Source: DASUPK01 sp963747425
Lineage (GTDB): Bacteria > Actinomycetota > Thermoleophilia > Solirubrobacterales > 70-9
DNA length: 64,000 bases
Reading direction: 5' to 3'
Assembly: GCA_963747425.1 (NCBI GenBank)
Contig: CAVVFJ010000011.1
Span: 1-64,000 of the forward strand
In this document: positions 26,674 through 35,188 of the stretch, in pieces
How the letters are laid out: every line of letters starts with the position of its first letter
How positions within the stretch are numbered: the first letter of the stretch is position 1
The notes under the pieces: generated by a model
What the model was told of the DNA's origin: nothing
The model's database searches: none
The model's input: the letters and a program-made list of their open reading frames with translations, nothing else
Position numbers and translations under genes: made by a program

Positions 26674-27623
26674 GCGCGACGGTCATCGTCCCCACCGTCA
26701 CCCCGGCGCGGGCGGTGAAGCTTCTGGAGTCGCTGGCGGGGGAGGGGATGGACTTCGAGGCGATCGTGGCCGACAACGGCACGGGAGCTCCGGAGCTCGA
26801 CCGGGCGGTCGCCGCCATCGACGGGGCCCAGGTCCTTCGCCTGGAGTCGAACCTCGGCTATTCGCGCGCAGTCAACCTGGCGGCGCGGCAGGCGCAGGGC
26901 GATGCGCTCGTCCTGCTGAACGACGACAGCGTGGTCGACCCCGGCTACGTCGCGCGGATCACGGCGGCGCTCGATCCGGCGAGCGGGGTCGTGATGGCCG
27001 CGGGCGTGATGCGCGACGCCCGGGCAACCGGCCTGATCGAGACGGCCGGGATCGAGATCGACCGGACCCTGCTCGCGTTCGACTACCTGAACGGCGAGCC
27101 GGTCGAGGTGCTGGAGGGGCCCGTGGCCGATCCGGTCGGTCCCTCCGGGGCCGCTGCGGCCTTCTGGCGCGATGCGTTCCTCGAGGTGGACGGGTTCGAC
27201 GAGCGCCTGTTCGCCTATCTGGAGGACGTCGACCTCGTCCTGCGCCTCCGCCGCGCGGGTGGGTCCTGCAGGCTGGCGAAGGGGGCCAGGGGGCATCACG
27301 AGCACTCGGGGACCCTCGGGTCGGGATCGCGCCGCAAGGATTACCTGATGGGCTACGGCCGGGGATACCTGCTGCGCAAGTGGAACGTGATCACGCCGCG
27401 GCGACTTGCCGGCATCGTCGCCCGCGAGCTCTCGGTCAGCGCCGGTCAGGCGGTCTTCGACCGGAACCTCGAGGGTGTGCGTGGGAGGGTCCGGGGGCTC
27501 CGCGCCGGGCGGCCCTCGGAGCCCTATCCGCCCGCGGCCCTGCTGCCAGACCCGCCGTCGCTCGCGGCCTCACTCGGCCGGCGCTTGCGCAGGCGCGCCA
27601 GGCTGCGGCGCAGGAGCGAGTGA
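26643..27623 (+). CDS. GT2 glycosyltransferase
   Basis: Family 2 transferase of 326 residues. It shows ATVIVPTVTPARAVKLL at the start, VADNGTG, NLGYSRAVNLAARQA, the metal site LLNDDSVVDPGYV, and the acceptor-side motif GFDERLFAYLEDVDLVLRLR. These mark a WbbL/rhamnosyltransferase-like enzyme. GTG 26643 overlaps the upstream gene by 31 bases; a start nearer to the stop of that gene is possible. Its 3' end overlaps the convergent GT2 gene by about 100 bases, more than expected, so one of the two C-termini may be affected by an undetected frame error. Confidence 0.86.
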   Translation: MHNSGHRSLLSATVIVPTVTPARAVKLLESLAGEGMDFEAIVADNGTGAPELDRAVAAIDGAQVLRLESNLGYSRAVNLAARQAQGDALVLLNDDSVVDPGYVARITAALDPASGVVMAAGVMRDARATGLIETAGIEIDRTLLAFDYLNGEPVEVLEGPVADPVGPSGAAAAFWRDAFLEVDGFDERLFAYLEDVDLVLRLRRAGGSCRLAKGARGHHEHSGTLGSGSRRKDYLMGYGRGYLLRKWNVITPRRLAGIVARELSVSAGQAVFDRNLEGVRGRVRGLRAGRPSEPYPPAALLPDPPSLAASLGRRLRRRARLRRRSE

Positions 27624-28468
27624 ACGACCGCGGTCGCGAGCTTCACGGCGATCCCGACATAGATGACGGCGTTGAGCGCCCACGAGCGGCTCGGCGCGTA
27701 GTGCTTGCGATAGAAGCGGTACATGCCGCGATGGAAGGCGTAGTTGAGGCGGACCGATCGCTCGCCGCCGGTCGTGCCGCCCTTGACGTGCATGACGGTC
27801 GCACCCGGCTCGTACCAGGTGCCCCAGCCCGCCTGGGCGAGCGAGTAGGAGAGGTCGAGGTCCTCCATGTACATCCAGTAGCCCTCGTCGAATCCACCAA
27901 CCTGCTCGAATGCCGAGCGCCGCATCAGCATGAACGCCCCGTTGACGGCGTCCACGGGGCCCGAATCGACATCCGGGGCGCGGTAGGCGGCCAGCTTCCC
28001 CGTGGCGCCCGCTCGCCGGCCGACGCCCGTGAAGTGGCCGAGTGCGCTGAGGGGCGTGGGGAACGACCGCTTCGAGGCATGGTCGAGCGAGCCGTCGGGG
28101 CGGATCAGGCGGGGCCCGGCCACGGCGACCTCGGGATGCGCCTCCATGGACGCCATCACGGTGTCGAGGGCCCCCTCGGTGACGGCGGTATCGGGATTGA
28201 GCGCGAGCACGTACGTGGCTTCACCGCGCGTCGCCCCGAGGTTGGTCGCCGCCGCGAAGCCCAGGTTCGTCGACGAGCCGACCAGCTCGACCTCCGGATA
28301 TCCGGCGCTGACCATCTCGCTCGTCCCGTCGCCGGACGCGTTGTCCACGACGATCACCTTCATGGGGCCGGACGGTGGGTGCGCGCGCAGCGAGTCGAGG
28401 CACTCCCGCAGGAGCTCCCGCGACCGGAAGGCGACGATCACGACGTCGAGTGACGCGCTCTCGGTCAC
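27524..28468 (-). CDS. GT2 glycosyltransferase (rhamnosyltransferase-like)
   Basis: About 314 residues from GTG 28468, whose GTGA overlaps the stop of the upstream gene (28465). This overlap decides the start. It has LDVVIVAFRSRELLRECL, the motif VVDNASGDGTSEMV, NLGFAAATNLGATR, LALNPDTAVTEGAL as the metal site, NGAFMLMRRSAFEQVGG and the catalytic region FDEGYWMYMEDLDLSYSL. The C-terminal helix (NAVIYVGIAVKLATAVVHSL) may sit on the membrane. It is the last gene of a leftward set that includes a second GT2, a sulfotransferase and a PhyH protein. Confidence 0.88.
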   Translation of the reverse strand: MTESASLDVVIVAFRSRELLRECLDSLRAHPPSGPMKVIVVDNASGDGTSEMVSAGYPEVELVGSSTNLGFAAATNLGATRGEATYVLALNPDTAVTEGALDTVMASMEAHPEVAVAGPRLIRPDGSLDHASKRSFPTPLSALGHFTGVGRRAGATGKLAAYRAPDVDSGPVDAVNGAFMLMRRSAFEQVGGFDEGYWMYMEDLDLSYSLAQAGWGTWYEPGATVMHVKGGTTGGERSVRLNYAFHRGMYRFYRKHYAPSRSWALNAVIYVGIAVKLATAVVHSLLRRSLARLRKRRPSEAASDGGSGSRAAGG

Positions 28469-29937
28469 TTCTCGCGGCCGGGATCCGGCGGGATGCTGGC
28501 GTCCCGCGGGAGCAGCCGGCTTGGCCTTCGCCGGCCGGCGGTCCACGCCGAGACGGCCCGGCGCCTGACCAGCGCGTACGCGTAGAACAGCTCACGATCC
28601 AGGGTCTCATCGTGACCCCAGAGGCGCCTGGTGCGCCGTCCCAGGAGCCAGCTGAGCCCGGCCACCCCGCTGTCGGCCGAGAGAAGGCGGCGCAGGGTCC
28701 TGCGCTTCGGGGGAGTCATCCGCGGCCAGCAGCGCAGCCGGAGCACCTCCAGGAGGAGGAGCTCCTGGTGCCAGTCATAGAAGTAGACGATGCGCGAGCC
28801 GCCGGTCGGGTTGCGGAGACGCTCGAGCAGGTGCCTTCGAACCGAGCGCGGCTTCTTGTTGGCCTCCGAGTGGCCGATCACGGCGTCGCCGTGCTGGACG
28901 TAGTCGTAGAGCGGCTCGTCCACGTAGGCGATCTCCCCGCGCGACATCGCGACGACGGCGAGCCAGTGGTCGTGGAACGCCCGGGCCAGACGGGGCGGGA
29001 AGGGCAGTGCGTCGTCCAGGAGGTCGCGCGGGAACAGGGAGGCGGCCCCGGTCACCGAGTTGGCGAGCAGCAGCGAGGCGTAGTTCGTGTAGTTGTTTCG
29101 TCGCTCGGTCCAGTAGGAGGGCCTGACGAGCTCGCCCGTGGGGCTGACGATCCGGGCGTCGCTGTAGACGAGCTGCGCGTCGCCGATGCCCTCGAGCAGC
29201 CGCTCGAGCTTCCCTGGGTGCCAGCGGTCGTCCTGGTCGCAGAGGGTCACGAAGTCGGCGCCGGCGGGCGCCATCGACAGGGCCCGCTCGAAGTTCCGGT
29301 AGAAGCCGAGCCGGCTCTCGCTGCGCGAGACGACGAAGCGCGGATCGTCCCCGGTCAGGGTCAGGATTCGCTCGAAGGCCTCGTCCGAGGAGCGGTCATC
29401 GCTGATCAGGCAGATCCAGTTCTCGTGCGTCTGCCGCTTGATGGATTCGAGCTGGATGCGGAGCAGGTCCTCCGGCGGCTCATAGGTCGCCATGCAGATC
29501 GCCACGCGCGGGCCGGGGCGATCGGGGAATTCCGGCGGGGGGGCGTCCGCGGGGGGCGGAAGCTCCGGCTGGGCATCGACCGAGCCGGCCGGGGCCCGCG
29601 CCTCGCCCCCGCCGGCGAGGGTCAGGACAAGCTCGATCTCGAGCCGCTGCGCGCGATCGATCGGCCCCACGTCGACGAGCGCGACGAATCCGCTCCTGTA
29701 CGCATGGGCGCGGGCGGGATCGCCCGCGTCGAGCCCCTCGTAGACGTCGTCGCGCGGCAGACGGAAGCGCTCGACCGGCTGCCGGGAGTCGCCGATCTGC
29801 ACCTGGAGCTCGCGCGTCCTCTCGCTCGGGTGGTAGCAGTAGCCGCCGATCACGAAGGCGGTGCCTCGGCCGACGGCGATCCGGGCGGGCGGGTGGATCT
29901 CGAGGCCCGCGACGGCGGGTTCGCTCCCGACGGGCAT
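28465..29937 (-). CDS. GT2 glycosyltransferase with N-terminal beta-sandwich domain
   Basis: A 490-residue two-part protein. Residues 1-125 look like a beta-sandwich (VGRGTAFVIGGYCYHP, RTRELQVQIGD) of a kind found in front of some actinobacterial glycosyltransferases, possibly for glycan binding. From residue about 145 the RfbF-like GT2 domain follows: VAICMATYEPPEDLL, LISDDRSSDEAFERI, GFYRNFERALSMAP and LCDQDDRWHPGKLE. Typical RfbF end motifs (HDHWLAVVAM, YVQHGDAVIGH) are present. It is joined to its neighbours by a GTGA overlap downstream and a 2-base gap from the sulfotransferase upstream. Confidence 0.88.
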   Translation of the reverse strand: MPVGSEPAVAGLEIHPPARIAVGRGTAFVIGGYCYHPSERTRELQVQIGDSRQPVERFRLPRDDVYEGLDAGDPARAHAYRSGFVALVDVGPIDRAQRLEIELVLTLAGGGEARAPAGSVDAQPELPPPADAPPPEFPDRPGPRVAICMATYEPPEDLLRIQLESIKRQTHENWICLISDDRSSDEAFERILTLTGDDPRFVVSRSESRLGFYRNFERALSMAPAGADFVTLCDQDDRWHPGKLERLLEGIGDAQLVYSDARIVSPTGELVRPSYWTERRNNYTNYASLLLANSVTGAASLFPRDLLDDALPFPPRLARAFHDHWLAVVAMSRGEIAYVDEPLYDYVQHGDAVIGHSEANKKPRSVRRHLLERLRNPTGGSRIVYFYDWHQELLLLEVLRLRCWPRMTPPKRRTLRRLLSADSGVAGLSWLLGRRTRRLWGHDETLDRELFYAYALVRRRAVSAWTAGRRRPSRLLPRDASIPPDPGREK

Positions 29938-29939
29938 CG

Positions 29940-30667
29940 CTAGCTCCGCCTGCGCAGCAGCTTCCGCGCGTATTCGTAGAGCTCCATGTCGAGCCGATTG
30001 TCCTCGGCGATCCGCGACCGGAACGAGTCGGGCACGTCGTCTGCCTCGGTGACGTTGCCGTGCCCCGTCGGCCCGAGCTCCCAGCCGAAGCGCCGCTGAA
30101 GCCTCTGGGCAAAGGCCTCGAGGTCCTCCTGGATGCCGAACTCGTCCATCTTCCTGAGCGCCCGCTTCGCCCGCCGGAGACGTCGTCGGTCGAGGTCGAT
30201 GACCGTCATCATCCCGTGCGTCATCTCCTCGGCCCGCAGGGAGAGCATCTTCACCATGTGGTTCTCGATGAACGGCCTGAAGCGCGCCGGATCCTCGTAG
30301 ATCTCCTCCAGCGAGCGCTCGCTGTCCGCCGGGGTCGTGTCCCGGTGGTGGCGCAGGTAGCTGAGGGTGCGCTCGACCGGGTCGCGGAGGACGGTGAAGG
30401 TGGTGAAGTCCGCGTCGAGGAGCTCTGTCGTGCAGAGAGGGAAGTGACCGGTCACCACCCTGATCTCGTCACGGCGCGCCTTCCAGCGCTCGAGCAGGAT
30501 GTGTGGGAAGAGCTGCGGCGCGACCGCGGTCGGGCTGCCGTCCGAGGGCGCCGGGATAGACGGCCTCCGCGGCCGAAGTACCACCGCATGCGCACGTACA
30601 GCGAGACCCCGCCTGTCTTCTGGATGTGGACGAAGAAGAACCGGCGAGGTTCCGGAGGGCTCCTCAC
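29940..30667 (-). CDS. Sulfotransferase family protein (one frame switch)
   Basis: About 242 residues. The PAPS 5'-phosphosulfate loop is FFFVHIQKTGGVSL near the N-terminus and the 3'-phosphate motif is TVLRDPVERTLSYLRHH, as in glycan 2-O-sulfotransferases. GTG 30667 gives the N-terminal frame; a switch near 30565 leads into the long downstream frame (LFPHILLERWKARRDEIRVV). GTG overlaps the stop of the PhyH gene (GTGA). It would sulfate a sugar, or a lipid-linked glycan, with PAPS as donor. No PAPS synthesis gene is in the window. Substrate is inferred only from its place among glycosyltransferases. Confidence 0.8.
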
Positions 30668-31721
30668 ACAGCGAGGGGCGCGTACTCCGCGGGGGAGGCG
30701 GAGGCCCCGAAGAACCAGCTCTCGATCGCCATCCGGCTCTTCTTCATCGAGGGCTCGGCGGCGGTCGAGTGCAGGAAGAGGTCGTCGAAGAGCAGCACGT
30801 CCCCCGGCTCGAAGATCGGCCGCACGATCCCGGTCTCGCCGGCGGCCTCCTCGGCGACCTTCGGGGAGACCGACCATTCGAAGAGCGCGCCGTCGGTGCC
30901 GCTGGGGACGAGGTGATCGAGGCGCCGGGGGACGACGTCCATGCCCGGGCGCCTCGTCGCCGCAGCGTGAGAGCGACAGCCAGACGTTGAGGGCGCGGAC
31001 GTCGCCCATGAAGGCGCCGTCCTGATGCCAGCCGTGGCCCGCGTCGGGGTCGACCTTGCGCAGGGTGCACTTCTCCACGGAGATCGTCGGGCGCTCGCCC
31101 AGGTAGTCGTTGATCACGCGGCGTCAGCCCCGCGCGGTCGAAGCAATTGAGCATCTCGAACATCAGGTGGGGGGAGTCGGCGACCCAGAGGCCTCCGCCG
31201 CCGGCGACCCAGTCACGGCCACCCTCCTCGCCGGCGAAGCGCGGGTCCGGCACGAACTCGTGGTAGTAGCCCGCGTCCGCCGACTGACCGGCCTGCAACG
31301 CGTCGCGGGCCTCGAAGGCGGACTGGATCTGCGTCGACGAGGCTCCGCGGCGTCGTCCCGGCTGAGCACGCCTCGAACCAGCAGGCAGCCGTCGCGGAGA
31401 ATCCCGGCTCGCAGGATCTCGGGCGTCAGCTGCTCGGGCGTGACTCCGGCGAGCTCCCCGTTGCGGTCGGGGAGCTGATCGAAGGCGGGCTCGGGGTAGT
31501 CGGCCCCGCCGGCGGATGCGTCCAGCAGCCGGATGCCGGCCGCATGGCGGAGCGCCACCAGGCGGGTCTCGACCTCCGCGATCGCGGTGCTCGCGGTTCG
31601 AGCGGGTCAGCTCCTCGATCTCAGCGACGAGCTCCTCGGTGCTCCTCCCGGCCGCCACCTCGGCAGCGGAGCCGCCCAGGGTGGCCGTCGAGCCGGATTT
31701 CTTGCGTGAGCGAAAGATCAT
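30664..31721 (-). CDS. PhyH-like Fe(II)/2-oxoglutarate dioxygenase (several frame switches)
   Basis: A composite of about 350 residues related to phytanoyl-CoA dioxygenase. The iron ligands are visible: His and Asp in GHGWHQDGAFMGD, and the distal His in DDLFLHSTAAEPS. Other family pieces are ILRDGCLLVRGVLS, GYYHEFVPDPRF and VINDYLGERPTISVEKC. An N-terminal helical part (STEELVAEIEELTRS) precedes the domain. Frame switches are needed near 31590, 31340, 31130 and 30945. It ends by a GTGA overlap with the sulfotransferase gene. It may hydroxylate a sugar, an acyl chain or another carrier within the glycan locus; the substrate cannot be read. Confidence 0.73.
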
Positions 31722-31767
31722 GTCTCGATGACAGCGAAGCAAAGTAGCAGCACCTCCGCCGGCGCTG

Positions 31768-32370
31768 TTACTCCCCCGTCGGGCGGGCCGGGACCCCGAC
31801 GACGGTGGCGCCGGCGGGCACGTCGTCCACCACCACGGCGTTGGCCCCGATCGAGACGCCGGCGCCCACCTTGACTCTGCCCAGGACCTTGGCGCCGGTG
31901 CCGATCGTGACGTCCTCCGCGATCGTCGGGCCGACGATGTCCGCGCTTCGCAGCCCGATGGTGACGAAGGGTCCGATCACCGCGCCGGGATGGATCTCCA
32001 CGACGCCGTCGATCACCACCTGCCCGTGGAGCAGGTAGAGTCCCGGGGTGGATGACCACCGGGTCTCCGATCGAGACCTGGCCGGTGGCCATGGCCAGCC
32101 GGTGGGCCAGGCGCGGCAGCAGCGGGCACGCCCAGCCGCTGGAGGCGAGCCTTGACCCTGTAGAGCGCCTGGGCGAGGAATGCGTCGCTGGTCCAGATCA
32201 GGCGCAGTATCTGAATCGCGGCATCCGCGCGCGAACGGAGCTCGTGGCGCTCGCCCCGGTGAAGAGGTGATATTCGAGCGTCGGCGACCAGCGGCCTCGC
32301 GCAGGCCCGGGTGGCGGGCCCGGATCTCGCTCATCAGCGCCTGGCCTTGCGGGTTCTCGGGCTTGAACAT
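31768..32370 (-). CDS. Left-handed beta-helix O-acetyltransferase, serine acetyltransferase-like (frame switches)
   Basis: A composite of about 200 residues. The C-terminal half is hexapeptide repeats of the trimeric acetyltransferases: EIHPGAVIGPFVTIG, IVGPTIAEDVTIG, AKVLGRVKVGAGVSIG and ANAVVVDDVPAGATVVGVPA. The helical N-terminus, starting MFKPENPQGQALMSEI at ATG 32370, resembles CysE-like serine acetyltransferases used in capsule clusters. Frame switches fall near 32280, 32110 and 32050. With a full cysteine pathway in the window a CysE role is possible, but its place in the glycan locus makes sugar O-acetylation as likely. Confidence 0.7.
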   Translation of the reverse strand: MFKPENPQGQALMSEIRARHPGLREAAGRRRSNITSSPGRAPRAPFARGCRDSDTAPDLDQRRIPRPGALQGQGSPPAAGRARCCRAWPTGWPWPPARSRSETRWSSTPGLYLLHGQVVIDGVVEIHPGAVIGPFVTIGLRSADIVGPTIAEDVTIGTGAKVLGRVKVGAGVSIGANAVVVDDVPAGATVVGVPARPTGE

Positions 32371-32448
32371 CGCGAACCGGAGCGTAACCGGATGCGTGCG
32401 GTGCCTAGACTCCGCGTCGGCCGGGCCCCGAACCGCGCCCCGATCGCC

Positions 32449-33450
32449 ATGCCGATGAAAGTCACCTCCTACTACCACCGGACCAATCCGGACGAGGCCG
32501 GCTACTCGCTCGGCAACTTCGCCGAGATCTGGGGAGCCTGCTTCGATGCGGCCGCGGTCGGCTCCGTGATCGAGGCCGGCGCGGAGAGGGGGAGGCTGAC
32601 CGAGGAGCTGCTGCGGTGGGCGGCGCCGAGCGGCGCGCGCGTGACGGCGATCGACCCCATGCCGCACGACGACCTGGTCGAGCTGCTCGACGAATACCCG
32701 GACCTCCAGGTGGTCGCGGAGACCAGCATCGAGGCGCTGGGCCATCTGCAGATCTCGGACGCGGTCGTCCTCGACGGCGACCACAACTACTACACGCTGA
32801 GCGAGGAGCTGCGCCTGATCGCCGAGCGTGCCCCCGAGGGCCGGATCCCGCTGCTGGTCTTCCACGACGTCTGCTGGCCGCTCGCGCGCCGCGACCAGTA
32901 CGCCGCTCCGGATCGCATTCCAGCAGAGCATCGCCACCCGTACGGCGAGGACATCAAGCTCGTTCCGGGGAATCCGGGCACGGCCGAGCGAGGGCTCCCA
33001 TTCGAGTGGGGTGCGCTGGAGGAGGGCGGTCCCCGCAACGGCGTGATGACCGCGATCGAGGACTTCATGGCCGGGCACGACGGCCTGCGGCTGGCCGTGA
33101 TCCCGATCTTCTTCGGCTGCGGGCTGCTCTGGCCGGAGAGCGCGCCCTGGTCGGACGCGGTGGCGGAGATCGTCGAGCCGTGGGACCGCAACCCGATCCT
33201 CGAGCGGGTCGAGAAGGCTCGAGTGACCCAGCTCGTGCAGCGCCACTCCCGCGAGCAGGAGATCGACGACGGGCTTGCCTACACCCAGAAGCTGGAGGCC
33301 GCCATCAGGCACCTGCTCCACTCGGGATCGTTCGCCGCGGCCGAGTGGCTCTCAAAGGCCCGCGGGCGCGGCAGGCCGGCGATCTCCAGGCAGCAGCTCA
33401 GCGACGTGCTGGCGGAGAGCCCCGAAGCGCCGCCCGACGATCAGCGCTGA
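32449..33450 (+). CDS. Class I SAM-dependent methyltransferase-like protein
   Basis: A 333-residue protein of the Methyltransf_24 type. It has SVIEAGAERGRLTEELL as motif I, ARVTAIDPMPHDDL as motif II and AVVLDGDHNYYTLSEEL as the motif that follows, then VFHDVCWPLARRDQY. The N-terminus KVTSYYHRTNPDEAGYSLGNF is unusual. The C-terminal 100 residues form helices, perhaps for glycan or partner binding. Start ATG 32449 is divergent from the acetyltransferase gene, with 78 bases between. It converges with the next gene, and their stops lie in the palindrome TCAGCGCTGA (33441-33450). Confidence 0.78.
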   Translation: MPMKVTSYYHRTNPDEAGYSLGNFAEIWGACFDAAAVGSVIEAGAERGRLTEELLRWAAPSGARVTAIDPMPHDDLVELLDEYPDLQVVAETSIEALGHLQISDAVVLDGDHNYYTLSEELRLIAERAPEGRIPLLVFHDVCWPLARRDQYAAPDRIPAEHRHPYGEDIKLVPGNPGTAERGLPFEWGALEEGGPRNGVMTAIEDFMAGHDGLRLAVIPIFFGCGLLWPESAPWSDAVAEIVEPWDRNPILERVEKARVTQLVQRHSREQEIDDGLAYTQKLEAAIRHLLHSGSFAAAEWLSKARGRGRPAISRQQLSDVLAESPEAPPDDQR

Positions 33451-34403
33451 CGGCTCGGCAACGCCCCGGGCGAGTTGCCGTTCCGTGACGGCTCTTCCCC
33501 GCGCCTGATCAGGGACTTGAGCCAGCGCAGGGGCTTGGTCAGCCGCCAGCTGGCGCTGTGCGTGACGGAGTCGAGCTGGCGCTGGAGGTCGAGGACGGCG
33601 GCGTCCCTGGCGAGCTCCGCCGCGTTCGCCTGCATCAGCGCCGCGTCTCGGCGCGCCTCGGCCCAGCGCGTCCTCTCCTTCCAGTCACCCGGGACCGACT
33701 GGGCGGGGGAGAGCTTGCCGTCCCACTTCTCGGCGACCCTCATGTGCGCCGCGACCCACCCCTCGACGTCGCCGATCAGCTCGAGCGAGTGATGGTGGAT
33801 CACCTGGATGTGCTCGGTCATCACCTTCTTGCCGGCCGCCCGCACCTGCTGGCAGAGGTCGAAGTCGTAGCCGTGGAGCCGCCCCAGGGACTCGTCGAAG
33901 CGGATGTTCTCGACGACCCACGGGGAGAGGGCCATCATGAATCCGTCGATCGTGTCGACCTCGCCGGTCCGGGCCTCGGGAGGCGCCTCCTCGATGTGGA
34001 AGGTCGAGCCGAGGATCTCCCCGCCGCCGTATTCGTCGTATTGGTGAGAGAAGGAGGCGAGCGTCACCGAGCCGTCCCACCAGGCGATGTTCCGCACCCC
34101 GATCGCGCCGGCGCAGCCGACCAGCCCGACATCCGGGTCGCGCAGCACGTCCCTGATCTTCCGGCAGAAGTCCGGGTCAACTATCTGAGCGTCCTGGTGC
34201 AGCAGCACCAGGGCCTCGAGGTCGTCGAGCTTGCCGGCCTCCTCCATCAGGAGGTTGTAGTTGCGGAAGATCGACGCGTCGCCGAGGCCGGCGGAGCCGA
34301 ACGCCATGATCTCCGAGTCCGGCTCCGCGACGAGCTGCAGGCCAGGCTCGGCGCAGCGCCGGTAGAGCTCGTGGTCGGTGATTGCGGAGCCGAAGGCGAT
34401 CAT
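33441..34403 (-). CDS. GT2-like glycosyltransferase with SWRLTKPLR tail
   Basis: A 320-residue transferase. The N-terminal part (GSAITDHELYRRCAEPGL) and ALVLLHQDAQIVDPDFC, with an Asp-containing metal site, followed by GCAGAIGVRNIAWW and GFMMALSPWVVENIRFDES, match the GT2 subgroup of which many members sit in capsule clusters. The end of the protein has an Ala/Arg-rich helix and then SASWRLTKPLRWLKSLI; the same tail motif occurs in the methyltransferase-like protein at 37988-38714. Its stop shares the palindrome TCAGCGCTGA with the convergent gene. Sugar specificity unknown. Confidence 0.8.
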   Translation of the reverse strand: MIAFGSAITDHELYRRCAEPGLQLVAEPDSEIMAFGSAGLGDASIFRNYNLLMEEAGKLDDLEALVLLHQDAQIVDPDFCRKIRDVLRDPDVGLVGCAGAIGVRNIAWWDGSVTLASFSHQYDEYGGGEILGSTFHIEEAPPEARTGEVDTIDGFMMALSPWVVENIRFDESLGRLHGYDFDLCQQVRAAGKKVMTEHIQVIHHHSLELIGDVEGWVAAHMRVAEKWDGKLSPAQSVPGDWKERTRWAEARRDAALMQANAAELARDAAVLDLQRQLDSVTHSASWRLTKPLRWLKSLIRRGEEPSRNGNSPGALPSRQR

Positions 34404-34429
34404 CGCGAGCGGAACATAGCGTCAGATCG

Positions 34430-35188
34430 CTATTTTCGGCTCAGCACGCCGATCGACGCGATCCTGCGCATCGGGTAGCTGTCATACGGCAGCGCGCCCC
34501 GCCAGCGCTCGTGCGCTTCGGCGGAGACGAAATAGGCCTCGGGATCGGATTCGAGCCGCCGGATGAGCTCGTGCAGGCGATCCAGCGGCAGGCCCGACCC
34601 ACGCACGATCTCCTCGAGGCGCTCCAGGTGCTGCTCCGCCCCCCAGCCGGCCAGGACGTGGTCGACCGCGTGTATCGAAGCGCCGCCGGAGGCGAGCAGG
34701 TCGGTCGCTGCGGCGATCACGCCCCCCAGCGCCTCCAATGGGATGTGCTCGAGGACGGAGACCGAGTAGACGGCCGCGTAGGTGCCCTCCAACCCAGCGC
34801 TCGGCGGGAAGCGCTCGCGGATGAAGGTCACCTCCGGATGGGACCGGCTGAACTCCTCGAACTCACGCGGCCCCTGGCCGCTGCCGTCGTATGGATCGAC
34901 GATCGTGACCTCGTAGCCGAGCCGCGAGAGCAGGTCCGCGACCAGCGGCTCGCCGGCGCCGATCTCCACCAGGCGCCCGCCGGGCTCGACGACGCCGAGG
35001 ATCGCCTTGACCATCCAGCAGCGCTGCAGGTCCTTCATGTCGGAGCTCGCGCGCGCCAGGCCGCCCAGGTTGTCGACACTGTCCGCCAGGTCGCGAACCG
35101 TCCCGTAGGAGAGCGGCTCGACCTCGAAGCGGCCGCGGTAGCGCTGCTCCAGCTCCCAGAGGCGCTCGGAGGGGACGTTGCGGCTCAC
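34430..35188 (-). CDS. SAM-dependent methyltransferase
   Basis: A 252-residue class I methyltransferase. Motif I is GGRLVEIGAGEPLVADLL, then YEVTIVDPYDGSGQG with the acidic ribose contact, and YSVSVLEHIPLEALGG as the post-motif. It starts with GTG 35188, overlapping the stop of the upstream GT4 gene (GTGA). It would methylate a sugar hydroxyl or a carboxyl group of the glycan; the acceptor is unknown. Part of a leftward operon from 38714 or 37983 to 33441 (MT-like, GT2-GT2, GT4, MT, GT2). No frame damage. Confidence 0.85.
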   Translation of the reverse strand: MSRNVPSERLWELEQRYRGRFEVEPLSYGTVRDLADSVDNLGGLARASSDMKDLQRCWMVKAILGVVEPGGRLVEIGAGEPLVADLLSRLGYEVTIVDPYDGSGQGPREFEEFSRSHPEVTFIRERFPPSAGLEGTYAAVYSVSVLEHIPLEALGGVIAAATDLLASGGASIHAVDHVLAGWGAEQHLERLEEIVRGSGLPLDRLHELIRRLESDPEAYFVSAEAHERWRGALPYDSYPMRRIASIGVLSRK

